Assembly: GCF_041080625.1 (NCBI RefSeq)
Contig: NZ_CP163518.1
Span: forward strand, 4,650,001 to 4,714,000
Direction: 5' to 3'
From: Streptomyces sp. CG1
GTDB lineage: Bacteria > Actinomycetota > Actinomycetes > Streptomycetales > Streptomycetaceae
DNA length: 64,000 nt
Part shown: positions 1 through 10,143 of the stretch, one piece after another
Layout: each line of letters opens with the position of its first letter
Numbering within the stretch: the stretch's first letter is position 1
Made by a program: the position numbers and the translations under genes
The notes under the pieces: model-generated
The model's input: the letters and a program-made list of their open reading frames with translations, nothing else
Told to the model about the DNA's origin: nothing
Database searches by the model: none

Positions 1-3000
1 AGTACGAGATCGCCGACCGGGTCTTCGAGCTGTCCGAGGCAGGTGCCCGCATCGCCCGCGAGGTCGCCGACGAGGTCGCCACCCGTGACGGCCGGCAGCG
101 CTGGGTCCTGGGCTCGATCGGGCCGGGCACCAAGCTGCCCTCGCTCGGCCACGTCGACTACGTCACGATCCGCGACGGCTACCAGCAGAACGCCGAAGGT
201 CTGCTGGCGGGCGGCGCCGACGCCCTGATCGTGGAGACCACCCAGGACCTGCTGCAGACCAAGTCCAGCCTGATCGGCGCCCGCCGCGCGATGGACGCCC
301 TCGGGGTGACCGTGCCGCTGATCTGCTCCCTGGCCTTCGAGACCACCGGGGTGATGCTGCTCGGCTCGGAGATCGGCGCCGCGCTGACCGCGCTGGAACC
401 GCTCGGCATCGACATGATCGGCCTGAACTGCTCGACGGGTCCGGCCGAGATGAGCGAGCACCTGCGCTACCTCGCCCAGCACTCCTCGACGTCGCTGATG
501 TGCATGCCCAATGCCGGTCTTCCGGTGCTGACCAAGGACGGCGCGCACTTCCCGCTCGGCCCCGAGGGCCTGGCCGACGCGCAGGAGACCTTCGTCCGGG
601 AGTACGGCCTGTCGCTCGTCGGCGGCTGCTGCGGTACGACGCCCGAGCACCTGCGTCAGGTCGTCGAGCGTGTCCGGGGCCTCACCCCGGCCGAGCGCGA
701 TCCGCGCCCCGAGCCCGGTGCCGCCTCCCTCTACCAGACGGTGCCGTTCCGCCAGGACACCTCCTACCTGGCCATCGGTGAGCGTACGAACGCCAACGGC
801 TCCAAGAAGTTCCGCGAGGCCATGCTCGAGGCCCGCTGGGACGACTGTGTGGAGATGGCGCGCGAGCAGATCCGTGAGGGCGCGCACATGCTCGACCTGT
901 GTGTGGACTACGTCGGCCGCGACGGGGTCGCCGACATGGAGGAACTCGCCGGCCGTTTCGCCACCGCGTCCACTTTGCCGATCGTGCTGGACTCCACCGA
1001 GGTCGATGTCATCCAGGCCGGCCTGGAGAAGCTCGGCGGCCGCGCGGTGATCAACTCCGTGAACTACGAGGACGGCGACGGCCCGGAGTCGCGGTTCGCG
1101 CGCGTGACGAAGCTCGCGGGGGAGCACGGCGCCGCGCTGATCGCGCTCACCATCGACGAGGAGGGCCAGGCCCGTACCCCGAGAAGAAGGTCGAGATCGC
1201 CGAACGGCTGATCGGCGACCTGACCGGGAACTGGGGCATCCGCGAGGACGACATCCTCATCGACACCCTGACCTTCACCATCTGCACCGGTCAGGAGGAG
1301 TCCCGCAGGGACGGCATCGCGACGATCGAGGCGATCCGCGAGCTCAAGCGCCGCCACCCGGCCGTGCAGACCACCCTCGGCCTGTCGAACATCTCCTTCG
1401 GTCTGAACCCGGCCGCCCGTATCCTGCTGAACTCCGTCTTCCTCGACGAATGCGTCAAGGCCGGTCTGGACTCGGCGATCGTGCACGCCTCCAAGATCCT
1501 GCCGATCGCCCGTTTCGACGAGGAGCAGGTCACCACGGCCCTGGACCTGATCTACGACCGGCGCGCCGAGGGGTACGACCCGCTCCAGAAGCTGATGCAG
1601 CTCTTCGAGGGGGCGACGGCGAAGTCGCTGAAGGCCGGCAAGGCCGAGGAGCTGGCCGCGCTGCCGCTGGAGGAGCGTCTGAAGCGGCGGATCATCGACG
1701 GTGAGAAGAACGGCCTGGAGGCCGACCTGGACGCCGCTCTCGAGGACCGCCCGGCGCTCGACATCGTCAACGAGACCCTGCTGGACGGCATGAAGGTCGT
1801 CGGCGAGCTGTTCGGTTCCGGGCAGATGCAGCTGCCGTTCGTCCTGCAGTCCGCCGAGGTCATGAAGGCCGCCGTCGCCCATCTCGAGCCGCACATGGAG
1901 AAGTCGGATTCCGAGGGCAAGGGCACGATCGTGCTGGCGACCGTGCGCGGCGATGTGCACGACATCGGCAAGAACCTCGTCGACATCATCCTGTCCAACA
2001 ACGGCTACAACGTCGTCAACCTGGGCATCAAGCAGCCGGTCTCCGCGATCCTGGAGGCCGCCGAGGAGCACCGGGCCGACGTCATCGGCATGTCCGGGCT
2101 GCTGGTGAAGTCCACGGTGATCATGAAGGAGAACCTGGAGGAGCTGAACCAGCGCGGCCTGGCCGCCCGCTTCCCGGTGATCCTCGGCGGCGCCGCCCTC
2201 ACCCGCGCCTACGTCGAGCAGGACCTGCACGAGATCTACGAGGGCGAGGTCCGCTACGCCCGCGACGCCTTCGAGGGCCTGCACCTGATGGACGCCCTCA
2301 TCGGCGTCAAGCGCGGCGTGCCCGGCGCCAAGCTGCCCGACCTGAAACAACGACGCGTCCCCCAAAGGAAGTTGACGCTCGACGAACCCCAGGACATCGG
2401 CCGTTCCGACGTCGCCACCGACAATCCGGTGCCGGAGCCTCCGTTCTGGGGCACCCGCGTCGTCAAGGGCATCCAGCTCAAGGAATACGCCTCCTGGCTC
2501 GACGAGAACGCCCTCTTCAAGGGCCAATGGGGACTCAAGGGCGACACCATCGAGCGCGAGGGCCGGCCCCGGCTGCGGATGTGGCTGGACCGGCTGCGCA
2601 CGGACAACCTGCTCGAAGCCGCCGTCGTGCACGGCTACTTCCCCTGCGTGTCCAAGGACGAGGACCTGATCATCCTGGACGAGCACGGCACCGAGCGCAC
2701 CCGGTTCACCTTCCCGCGCCAGCACCGCGGCCGCCGGCTGTGCCTGGCCGACTTCTTCCGCCCGGAGGAGTCCGGCGAGACCGACGTCGTCGGACTCCAG
2801 GTCGTCACCGTCGGCTCCCGGATCGGCGAGGAGACCGCCAAGCTCTTCGCGGCCAACTCCTACCGCGACTACCTCGAACTGCACGGCCTGTCCGTCCAGT
2901 TGGCCGAGGCACTCGCCGAGTACTGGCACGCGCGCGTCCGCGCCCAACTCGGCGTCGCGGGAGACGACCCCGCCTCGATGGAAGGCATGTTCCGCACCGA

Positions 3001-3202
3001 ATACCAGGGCTGCCGCTACTCACTGGGCTACCCGGCCTGCCCGGATCTGGAGGACCGCTCGAAGATCGCGGACCTGCTGCGCCCCGAGCGGATAGGTGTG
3101 GTCCTGTCCGAGGAGTTCCAGCTCCACCCCGAGCAGTCCACCGACGCCATCGTGGTCCACCACCCCGAAGCCAGCTACTTCAACGCCGGAGGCCGCTCAT
3201 GA
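1..3202 (+). pseudogene. metH: Cobalamin-dependent methionine synthase, 5'-truncated by window edge and frameshifted
   Basis: Homocysteine S-methyltransferase of methionine synthesis (5-methyltetrahydrofolate to homocysteine, via cobalamin). Reading frame 3 from base 3 gives the homocysteine domain with the zinc-ligand segments GLNCSTGP and VGGCCGTTP, then the pterin-binding domain up to about 1180. From about 1181 the protein continues only in frame 2. This part has the B12 domain with the cobalt-binding DVHDIGKN (near 1950) and the reactivation domain ending in [12 protein letters not shown]. One missing base in the CCCC run at 1177-1180 restores a single product reading R-T-P-E-K-K-V. The stop overlaps the metF start (ATGA), so the two genes are translationally coupled and belong together in one-carbon metabolism. 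The frameshift may be a real mutation or a homopolymer sequencing error. All domains remain otherwise intact, which favours error or very recent loss. Confidence 0.88.
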
Positions 3203-4167
3203 CCGCCCTGCGCCAGGCGCTGGCCGGCAGTGCCCTCACCTTCTCCTTCGAGTTCTTCCCGCCCAGGACCGACAAGGGCGAGCGCACCCTGTGGAACGCG
3301 ATCCGCCGCATCGAACCCCTCGCCCCCACCTTCGTGTCCGTCACCTACGGCGCCGGCGGCTCCTCGCGCGACCGCACCATCGACGTCACCAAACGCATCG
3401 CGACCGACACCACCCTGTGCCCCGTAGCCCACCTGACCGCCGTAGGCCACTCGGTCGCCGAACTGCGCCACATCATCGGCCAGTACGCCGACGCGGGCAT
3501 CCGCGACGTGCTCGCCCTGCGCGGCGACCCGCCGGGCGACCCCAACGGCCCCTGGACCCCCCACCCCCACGGTTTCACCCACGCCCACGAACTCGTCGAA
3601 CTCGTCCGCGACCTGGGCGAGTTCACCATCGGCGTCGCCGCCTTCCCCGAAATGCACCCCCGCTCACCCGACTGGGACAGCGACATCAAACACTTCGTCG
3701 CCAAATGCAAAGCCGGCGCCGACTACGCCATCACCCAGATGTTCTTCGACGTCGAGGACTATCTGCGCCTGCGCGACAGGGTGGAGGCCGCGGGCTGCGA
3801 CACCCCGATCATCCCCGAGATCATGCCCGCCACCGACGTACGCCAGATCAGCCGCTTCGCCGAACTCTCCCACGCGGCCTTCCCCGAAGAACTCGCCCAC
3901 CGCCTCGAAGCGGTCCGCGACGACCCCGCCGAAGGTCACCGCATCGGCGTCGAGCACGCCACCGCCATGGCCGACCGCCTCCTCGCCGAGGGCGCCCCCG
4001 GCCTGCACTACATCACCCTCAACAAGTCCACCGCCGCCCTCGACATCCACCAGAACCTGGCCGGGTGCGCCGCGTCGACGCCACTCGCTCCGCCCGCATC
4101 CCAAGGAGGACCAGCCATGACGAACCCACCGCTCTCGGAAGGGGGCCCCCGATGCGGCTCTTCGTGA
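3199..4167 (+). CDS. metF: Methylenetetrahydrofolate reductase
   Basis: 322 aa FAD-dependent reductase making 5-methyltetrahydrofolate, the methyl donor for MetH just upstream. The N-terminus [17 protein letters not shown], the segment [16 protein letters not shown], and the later [12 protein letters not shown] and [15 protein letters not shown] are classic MetF barrel signatures. The start ATG overlaps the metH stop by 4 bp. The C-terminal tail after about residue 290 (rich in A, P and G) does not look like family sequence. It contains an AAGGAGG ribosome-site-like string at 4102-4108 followed by an in-frame ATG at 4117, and the last 16 bp overlap the next gene. The tail may be a read-through extension made at a rearrangement junction. 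Confidence 0.93.
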   Translation: MTALRQALAGSALTFSFEFFPPRTDKGERTLWNAIRRIEPLAPTFVSVTYGAGGSSRDRTIDVTKRIATDTTLCPVAHLTAVGHSVAELRHIIGQYADAGIRDVLALRGDPPGDPNGPWTPHPHGFTHAHELVELVRDLGEFTIGVAAFPEMHPRSPDWDSDIKHFVAKCKAGADYAITQMFFDVEDYLRLRDRVEAAGCDTPIIPEIMPATDVRQISRFAELSHAAFPEELAHRLEAVRDDPAEGHRIGVEHATAMADRLLAEGAPGLHYITLNKSTAALDIHQNLAGCAASTPLAPPASQGGPAMTNPPLSEGGPRCGSS

Positions 4168-5156
4168 CGGGCGGCGCCGGATTCATCGGTTCGCATTACG
4201 TGCGTACGCTCCTGAGCGGCCGATATCCCGGATACGAGCACGCCGACGTGACGGTCCTCGACAAGCTCACCTACGCGGGGAACCGGTCGAACCTGCCGGC
4301 GGACCACCCACGGCTCAGTTTCGTCGAGGGCGACGTCTGCGATCGCGCGCTGCTGTTCGACCTGCTCCCCGGCCACGACGCGGTGGTGCACTTCGCCGCG
4401 GAGTCCCATGTCGACCGGTCCCTGACCGACGCGAGCACGTTCGTGCGCACGAACGTCGGCGGCACCCAGAATCTCCTCGACGCCTGCGTCGCCTCCGGGG
4501 TGCAGCGCATGGTGCACATCTCCACCGACGAGGTGTACGGGTCCATCACCGAGGGCTCCTGGACCGAGGAGTGGCCGCTGCTGCCCAACTCGCCCTATGC
4601 CGCGTCCAAGGCGGCCGCCGACCTCGTCGCGCGGTCCTACTGGCGCAGCCACGGCTTCGACGTGTCCATCACCCGCTGCTCCAACAACTACGGCCCCTAC
4701 CAGCACCCCGAGAAACTGATCCCACGTTTCGTCACCCGCCTGCTGCGCGGCCAGACGGTCCCCCTGTACGGGGACGGCCGCAACGCACGGGAGTGGCTGC
4801 ACGTCGCCGACCACTGCCGGGCCGTGCAGCTCGTGCTCACCCGGGGCCGGGCCGGTGAGGTCTACAACATCGGGCAGGGCAATGAACGCACCAACCGCCA
4901 GATGACCGATGCCCTGGTGCGGCTCTGCGGCGCGGACCCGGCTCTGGTGCGTACGGTGCCCGACCGCAAGGGACACGACCTGCGGTACGCCCTGGACGAC
5001 ACGAAGATCCGCGAGGAACTGGGATACGCCCCGGCCGTCCCTTTCGAACAAGGACTCGCCGAAGTCGTCTCCTGGTACCGCGGCAACACCAGCTGGTGGG
5101 ATGCGCGGCGCGTCGGGGCCGGGACGGCGGGCCGGCTCGCGGCGGCGGGCGTCTGA
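4152..5156 (+). CDS. rmlB: dTDP-glucose 4,6-dehydratase (RmlB/RfbB family)
   Basis: 334 aa extended short-chain dehydrogenase that converts dTDP-glucose to dTDP-4-keto-6-deoxyglucose, the entry step to deoxysugars. The NAD-binding GGAGFIGS is at residues 7-14, the dehydratase triad Thr125-Asp126-Glu127 sits in [10 protein letters not shown], and Tyr149/Lys153 are in YAASK. The sugar-nucleotide region [14 protein letters not shown] is also present. Length is normal for the family. The start overlaps the end of metF by 16 bp. No other dTDP-sugar gene (rmlA, rmlC, rmlD, aminotransferase or glycosyltransferase) is nearby, so it stands alone here. It could serve cell-wall rhamnose or a secondary-metabolite sugar encoded elsewhere. 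Confidence 0.93.
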   Translation: MRLFVTGGAGFIGSHYVRTLLSGRYPGYEHADVTVLDKLTYAGNRSNLPADHPRLSFVEGDVCDRALLFDLLPGHDAVVHFAAESHVDRSLTDASTFVRTNVGGTQNLLDACVASGVQRMVHISTDEVYGSITEGSWTEEWPLLPNSPYAASKAAADLVARSYWRSHGFDVSITRCSNNYGPYQHPEKLIPRFVTRLLRGQTVPLYGDGRNAREWLHVADHCRAVQLVLTRGRAGEVYNIGQGNERTNRQMTDALVRLCGADPALVRTVPDRKGHDLRYALDDTKIREELGYAPAVPFEQGLAEVVSWYRGNTSWWDARRVGAGTAGRLAAAGV

Positions 5157-5177
5157 GCGGGAGCCGGCGCACACAGA

Positions 5178-5212
5178 CCGAAGGCGGGTGCCGGACCGGC
5201 ACCCGCCTTCGG
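5178..5212. terminator. Bidirectional hairpin terminator
   Basis: A perfect 17-bp inverted repeat (arms 5178-5194 and 5196-5212, starting CCGAAGGCGGG) lies between the convergent rmlB and the MDR reductase. There is no U-tract, as usual for Streptomyces terminators. Confidence 0.8.
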
Positions 5213-5264
5213 CCACAGCGCCCGCCTCTTCGTCAGGCGTCCGTCCGCGTAGCGACGCTTCTGG

Positions 5265-6296
5265 TCACCCGGTCGTCAGGTCCACGGCGACATTGCCCCG
5301 GTAACTGCCCTTCAGGAGTTCCAGGAGTCCCTGGGGGGCCTTCGCCAGACCACCGTCGACCACGGTGTGCGGGTACACGAACCGCCCCTCGGCCAGCCAC
5401 GTCGCGAAGTGCTGTGTCCACGCCGCGATCTGCTCGGGGGTGTGGTAGGTGGCGAAGGGGCGGAGTTCGAGGTGTTTGGTGATGGCCGTCATCAGGTCGA
5501 GGCGCGGGGCGGCCTGGCTGCCGTTCTGCGCGGACAGCGCCCCGCAGAGCGCGAACCGGGCGTGCGGAGCCGCGACCTGGATCGCCGCCTCGAACTGCTC
5601 GCCGCCCACGTTGTCGAAGAACACGGTGATGCCTTCGGGCGCCAGCTCCCTGAGCTGGTCGATCACCGGGCCGTCGTGGTAGTTGAAAGCGGCGTCGTAG
5701 CCGAGCTCGTTCACCAGGTACGCGACCTTCTCCTTGCTGCCCGCGCTGCCGATCACCCGGGCGGCGCCCCGGCACTTGGCGATCTGTCCGGCCAGCGAAC
5801 CGACCCCGCCCGCCGCACCGGAGACGAACACGACGTCGCCCTCGCCCGCACGGGCGATGTCGGCCATGCCGTAATACGCGGTGGGGCCCTGCCCGAGGTA
5901 GTACACCGGGCTCGGGAACAGCTTCGGGTCGACCTTGAAGTAGGTGTGGGCCGGGCCGCTGGAGTACTCCGCCCAGCCCGTCATCGACTGCACCATGTCG
6001 CCCACCGCCAGGTCGGGGCTCGCGGACCTGACGACGGTGCCGATCGCTCCGCCACCGAGCCGGTGGCCCACCTGGAAGGGCGGGATCGGCAGTGGGCAGT
6101 CGCTCTTCATCATGTCCTGGAGCGCCGCGGCCAGGGGCAGGTAGTCCGTGCGCACCAGCACCTCGCCGGGGGCGGGCTCGGCCACCTCCACCTCGACGAT
6201 GTCGAAGTGGTCGAGCGTAAGGTCGCCTTCCAGATACCTGGTCAGCCGTACTTCCCGGGCCCGCTGCGGAATCTCCGGAACCACGTCGGCGTTCAT
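5265..6296 (-). CDS. NADP-dependent medium-chain oxidoreductase (CurA / 2-alkenal reductase type)
   Basis: 343 aa zinc-free MDR enzyme expected to reduce C=C bonds next to a carbonyl using NADPH. Signature segments are VGHRLGGGAIGTVV, GPTAYYGMADI, the Rossmann motif VSGAAGGVGSLAGQIAK, and VFFDNVGGEQFEAA. No structural-zinc cysteine cluster is present. A TTG lies at 6299, but ATG at 6296 has the better spacing from AAGGAG. It is the first gene of the 5.3-19.6 kb redox/tailoring region and is divergent from the following SDR gene. A plausible role is enoyl reduction of a small or polyketide-like substrate. The substrate is unknown. Confidence 0.85.
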   Translation of the reverse strand: MNADVVPEIPQRAREVRLTRYLEGDLTLDHFDIVEVEVAEPAPGEVLVRTDYLPLAAALQDMMKSDCPLPIPPFQVGHRLGGGAIGTVVRSASPDLAVGDMVQSMTGWAEYSSGPAHTYFKVDPKLFPSPVYYLGQGPTAYYGMADIARAGEGDVVFVSGAAGGVGSLAGQIAKCRGAARVIGSAGSKEKVAYLVNELGYDAAFNYHDGPVIDQLRELAPEGITVFFDNVGGEQFEAAIQVAAPHARFALCGALSAQNGSQAAPRLDLMTAITKHLELRPFATYHTPEQIAAWTQHFATWLAEGRFVYPHTVVDGGLAKAPQGLLELLKGSYRGNVAVDLTTG

Positions 6297-6468
6297 CAAC
6301 TCTCCTTCGGCCTCTCACCACGGCGGAAACGCTCACCCATACCTACGCGGCCGCTCTCGTGCCCTGGTCGGACAGGCCTCGGGCCGGTCCTCCGCATGGA
6401 CTCGACCACGGCCCAAGACGCCCCGGGTGTACTGGGCCCACAGGACCGACCCACGAGAGGGAACCGCC

Positions 6469-7233
6469 ATGCCGGACCAGCCCTTTGCGGAGCACACCGT
6501 CGTCGTCACGGGAGGCGGCACCGGCATCGGCCGGGCCGCCGCCCTGGCCTTCGCGGAGCGCGGCGCGAAGACCGTGATCGTCACAGGACGCCGCAAGGAG
6601 CGGCTCGCCGAGGTCGCCGCCTTGCACGAGGCGATCCTGCCCGTGGCAGCCGACGTGACCACCGACTCGGGCGCAGAGGCCGTTGCCGAAGCAGTGCGCG
6701 AGCACGGCGGCACCCTGGACACCCTGGTGCACAACGCGGGCATCTTCCGCTTCAGCCCGCTCGCCGCCCTCGACGCCGACAGCTCCCGCGAGGTCCTGGA
6801 GACCAACGTCCTCGGCCCGCTCCTGCTCACCGCCCGCCTGCTGCCGCTGCTTCGCTCGCCCGGTGCCGGCATCGTCCTGGTGTCCAGCCGCGGCGGTCAC
6901 AACCCCACACCCGACGGCTCGGTGTACGGGGCGAGCAAGGCCGCCGTGCACAGCTTCACCCGGAGCTGGGCCGCCGAGCTGGCCCCGCGCGGCATCCGGG
7001 TCAACGCCGTCGCCCCGGGCTTCGTGCGCACCGAGGTCTACGCGGCCAACGGGCTCAGCCCCGAGGCGGTGCAGGGCCTGTTCGCCGGTGTCACTCCCAC
7101 CATCCCGCTGGGCCGGGTCTGCGAGCCCGAGGACGTCGCCCCCTGGATCACCCGCCTCGCCGACCCCGCGAACGCGCTCGTCACCGGCCAGATCATCACG
7201 ATCGACGGCGGCCTGGACATCACCGCCCGCTAG
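6469..7233 (+). CDS. SDR-family oxidoreductase
   Basis: 254 aa classical short-chain dehydrogenase. The cofactor motif TGGGTGIG is near residues 14-21, NNAG is replaced by HNAG, the active-site Ser is in VSSRGGHN, and Tyr/Lys are in YGASK. The C-terminal GQIITIDGGLDI is typical. The ATG at 6469 follows a GAGAGG ribosome site. It is 55 bp upstream of a P450 gene on the same strand, so the two probably form a small operon in which one enzyme hydroxylates and the other oxidises, or a keto group is reduced. Substrate unknown. Confidence 0.88.
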   Translation: MPDQPFAEHTVVVTGGGTGIGRAAALAFAERGAKTVIVTGRRKERLAEVAALHEAILPVAADVTTDSGAEAVAEAVREHGGTLDTLVHNAGIFRFSPLAALDADSSREVLETNVLGPLLLTARLLPLLRSPGAGIVLVSSRGGHNPTPDGSVYGASKAAVHSFTRSWAAELAPRGIRVNAVAPGFVRTEVYAANGLSPEAVQGLFAGVTPTIPLGRVCEPEDVAPWITRLADPANALVTGQIITIDGGLDITAR

Positions 7234-7288
7234 GGCACGTGCGCACCCCCCTCCCCCTCCCACCCACTCCTCACGAAGGGACCCACCC

Positions 7289-8521
7289 GTGACCACCAGC
7301 GCCACCGAGGCGGACGCATCGCCAGAGGCCGTCGAGACCAAGACGTTCCCGTACGCGCGCACCTGCCCGTTCACGCCCGCCGCCGAGTACACGGAGATGA
7401 TCGACAAGGACGTCTCGCAGGTCACCCTGACGGGGTCGGGCCTGCGCATATGGACGGTGACGGGCTACCAGACCATCAAGACGCTGCTCACCGACCCGAG
7501 GGTCAGCGCCTCCCGCAGGCACGCCAACTTCCCGTTCTACTTCATCGCCCCGCCGGAGTACCGCACGGAGACGTCGTTCATCGGCTACGACGGCAAGGAG
7601 CACAGCTCCACCCGGCGCAGGGCGGCGCTGACGTTCACCAACCGCCAGGTGCAGCGCCTGCGGCCGCGCATCGAGGAGATCGTCGACGACCACATCGACA
7701 AGCTCCTCGCCCTGCAGCCCCCGGCGGACTTCCACCGCGTGTTCTCCCTCGCCGTCCCCATGACGGTGATCTGCGAGCTGCTCGGCATCCCGCAGGACCA
7801 GCACGACTTCTTCATCAAGCACGGCACGGCCCTGCTCGGCGGGCACAGCTCCACCGAGGAGCGGCAGGCGGCCATCGTCGAGGTCAACGCGTACGTCAAC
7901 GACCTGATCCAGCTCAAGCGGCGCGAGCCGGGCGAGGACCTGCTGAGCCGGGCCATGGCCGACTACGAGGAGTCCGGCGAGGAGTACACCGACCGCGACC
8001 TGTTCAACATGGTGCGGCTGCTGATGAACGGCGGTCACGAGACCACCGCCAGCCAGATCTCGCTGGGCACGGCCTGCCTGCTGGAGAACCCCGACCAGCT
8101 GGAACTGCTGCTGAACGACCCGTCCCTGGTGAAGCCGGCTGTCGAGGAGCTGGTGCGCTACGCGACCATCGGCGACACGGCCGTGCCGCGCGTGGCGCTG
8201 GAGGACATCGAGATCGGCGGCCAGGTCATCCGCAAGGGGGACGGCATCCTCTGCCTGGGGCTCGCCGCCAACCGCGACCCGGAGGTCTTCCCCGAGCCGC
8301 AGAAGCTCGACATCACCCGCGGCAGCCGCAAGCACCTGGGCTTCGGGCACGGCGTGCACCACTGCATCGGCGCGGACCTGGCCCGGCTGGAGCTGGAGAT
8401 CGTGTGGAGCAAGCTGTTCCAGCGCATCCCGACGCTGAAGCTGGCCAAGCCGTTCCTGGAGATCCCGCGCAAGGAGGGCGCCGTCATCTACGGCCTGTGG
8501 GAGCTGCCCGTCGCCTGGTGA
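7289..8521 (+). CDS. Cytochrome P450 (CYP105/107-like actinomycete class)
   Basis: 410 aa soluble haem monooxygenase. The I-helix is LLMNGGHETTASQ, the K-helix ExxR is in EELVRY, and the haem loop FGHGVHHCIG carries the axial Cys359. The GTG start at 7289 follows GAAGGGACC; earlier in-frame starts would run through the upstream SDR gene. Electrons probably come from the ferredoxin/reductase pair at 11772-13357, the only such pair in the window. It is downstream of an SDR and convergent with a TAP-like hydrolase. The hydroxylation target cannot be told from sequence. Confidence 0.93.
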   Translation: MTTSATEADASPEAVETKTFPYARTCPFTPAAEYTEMIDKDVSQVTLTGSGLRIWTVTGYQTIKTLLTDPRVSASRRHANFPFYFIAPPEYRTETSFIGYDGKEHSSTRRRAALTFTNRQVQRLRPRIEEIVDDHIDKLLALQPPADFHRVFSLAVPMTVICELLGIPQDQHDFFIKHGTALLGGHSSTEERQAAIVEVNAYVNDLIQLKRREPGEDLLSRAMADYEESGEEYTDRDLFNMVRLLMNGGHETTASQISLGTACLLENPDQLELLLNDPSLVKPAVEELVRYATIGDTAVPRVALEDIEIGGQVIRKGDGILCLGLAANRDPEVFPEPQKLDITRGSRKHLGFGHGVHHCIGADLARLELEIVWSKLFQRIPTLKLAKPFLEIPRKEGAVIYGLWELPVAW

Positions 8522-8536
8522 GGCCCGTCCCGGACG

Positions 8537-8575
8537 GCCAGGGGCCCGGTACCGCTTCGGTACCGGGCCCCTGGC
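8537..8575. terminator. Bidirectional hairpin terminator
   Basis: A perfect 18-bp stem (8537-8554 with 8558-8575) with a 3-nt loop CTT lies between the convergent P450 and hydrolase genes. Confidence 0.85.
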
Positions 8576-8596
8576 TCGTGGCTTTCGATGCCGGCG

Positions 8597-10024
8597 TCAG
8601 GCCGGGTCGGCGGCGATGTCCGGACGCGGGGTGCGGCCCGGGCAGGTCGCGCGGGGTGCGGGCAACTCGCCGTCGACCAGGTAGCGGTGGACGACGGCGT
8701 CGACGTACGGGTTGCCGCCGAGCACGTACACCTCGTGCTCACCGGAGTCCTCGACGGTGAGCAGATGGTGGCCGAGGCGTTCCGCCATCGCCACGCCGCC
8801 CGCGTAGTGGTCCATCGGGTCGCCGTCGGCCTGCACCACCAGGCCCACCGGGTAGCCGTCGCGGACCGGCACGACGGGGGGCTCGGCGGGCTGGAAGGCA
8901 CGGAAGGCGCCCACCCAGGGCTGGGCGCGCAGCACGCCGTAGCCGTACGGATGGCGCTCCCGGAACTCCCGCATGTCCCGGTAGTAGACCTCCAGGTCGG
9001 CGGGCCACGCGTGCTCGAGAGTGATGGCCTCCAGGACGCCGCAGCGCAGCGAGCCCTCGCTGTCGTCGGGGCGCCAGGTGCCCTGCTCGTGCAGCAGCCG
9101 CCGGCAGGCCTCGGCGTCGCCCGCGGCCGCCGCCTTGCCCAACTCGCCTACCAGTGAACCGAGTTCCGCCCACTGGCCGCGGTCGGCCGCGCGGTTGCCG
9201 ACGGCGCCGTCGAACAGGGTGCGCAGCTGCGGGCCCCGACCGAGGCCGTCCAGGCGTACGACGACGTCCTCGACGCGGTCGAACACCTTCTCCGGTGCGT
9301 CGCCCAGGCCGAAGTGCAGATGGCGTGCGGCTGTCCACTCGGCCCACCGCTCGACATTGCGCCGTACCGCGTCGCCCTGCCACAGGAACTGCTCGCGCCA
9401 GGTCCAGTCGGGGTGGACGCACGAGTCGAGGACGCTGCGGTCGAGGCGGGCGGGGAACAGCGTGCCGTACACGGCTCCGACGTACGCCCCGTAGGCGTAT
9501 CCGACGAAGTTCAGCTTCTCCTCGCCGAGCACGCCGCGGATCACGTCCAGGTCGCGGGCGGTGTTGGGGGTGCTGATGTGGCGGCGCAGCTCGCCGCCCG
9601 CCCGGGCGCAGGCCTCCTCGCGCAGCCGCATGTCCTCGGCGAGCTGCCCGAACAGCTCGTCCGGCGGCCGGGAGTCGAACGGGGCGCTGGGCACGGTCAC
9701 TTCGGCGAGCAGGTTGGTGGACGCGCCGGTGCCGCGCGGGTCGAACCCGATCAGGTCGTACACCTCGTGCAGCGGCGTGCCGGCGAACTTGTCGGGCAGC
9801 CGGCGGCCGGCGCCCCAGTCGCCGCCGGGGCCTCCGTTCACCCCGAGGAGGATGCCGCGGCGCCGCGTCGGCGCTGTCGCGCGGCGGCGGCTGAGGGCGA
9901 TCTCGATCCGTTCGCCGTCCGGATCGGCGTAGTCGCGCGGCACCTGGATGGTCGCATGGTCGAGCAGCGCGTCGTCGGGGTCCGGCGACCACTGCGGCCG
10001 CTGGGCGTAGAAATCGGTGAGCAC
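8597..10024 (-). CDS. TAP-like alpha/beta hydrolase with Ala in place of the nucleophile Ser
   Basis: 475 aa protein of the tripeptidyl-aminopeptidase/proline-iminopeptidase-like family (S33). The oxyanion segment GVNGGPGGDW is at residues 61-70, FDPRGTGAS at 94-102, and the C-terminal TAP domain has the usual EHEVYVLGG...YLVDGELP pattern. The nucleophile elbow, normally G-Y-S-Y-G, reads G175-Y-A177-Y-G179 (codon GCC at 9494-9496), so the catalytic serine is absent. No secretion signal is visible, unlike many relatives. It is probably a non-hydrolytic binder, a decayed enzyme, or an enzyme with a different chemistry. It is transcribed toward the P450 and lies next to the MFS exporter gene. 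Confidence 0.85.
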   Translation of the reverse strand: MLTDFYAQRPQWSPDPDDALLDHATIQVPRDYADPDGERIEIALSRRRATAPTRRRGILLGVNGGPGGDWGAGRRLPDKFAGTPLHEVYDLIGFDPRGTGASTNLLAEVTVPSAPFDSRPPDELFGQLAEDMRLREEACARAGGELRRHISTPNTARDLDVIRGVLGEEKLNFVGYAYGAYVGAVYGTLFPARLDRSVLDSCVHPDWTWREQFLWQGDAVRRNVERWAEWTAARHLHFGLGDAPEKVFDRVEDVVVRLDGLGRGPQLRTLFDGAVGNRAADRGQWAELGSLVGELGKAAAAGDAEACRRLLHEQGTWRPDDSEGSLRCGVLEAITLEHAWPADLEVYYRDMREFRERHPYGYGVLRAQPWVGAFRAFQPAEPPVVPVRDGYPVGLVVQADGDPMDHYAGGVAMAERLGHHLLTVEDSGEHEVYVLGGNPYVDAVVHRYLVDGELPAPRATCPGRTPRPDIAADPA

Positions 10025-10143
10025 CGCGAACCTCCGTTCTGGTCAGGACGCCCAGCGTCTCCTCCCCGCCTCGAGACGCCCTGGATCCCTCCCGGACCAG
10101 GCGCTCCGCGGGGAGCTCCGCGATGGAGGTGCCGCACCCCGTC

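Noticed and set aside
1..230. Cobalamin riboswitch for metH
   Set aside because: The window opens inside the coding region; any leader is outside.
1064..2947. 627-codon open frame antisense to metH
   Set aside because: High-GC mirror frame with low-complexity composition; metH family motifs on the plus strand are unambiguous.
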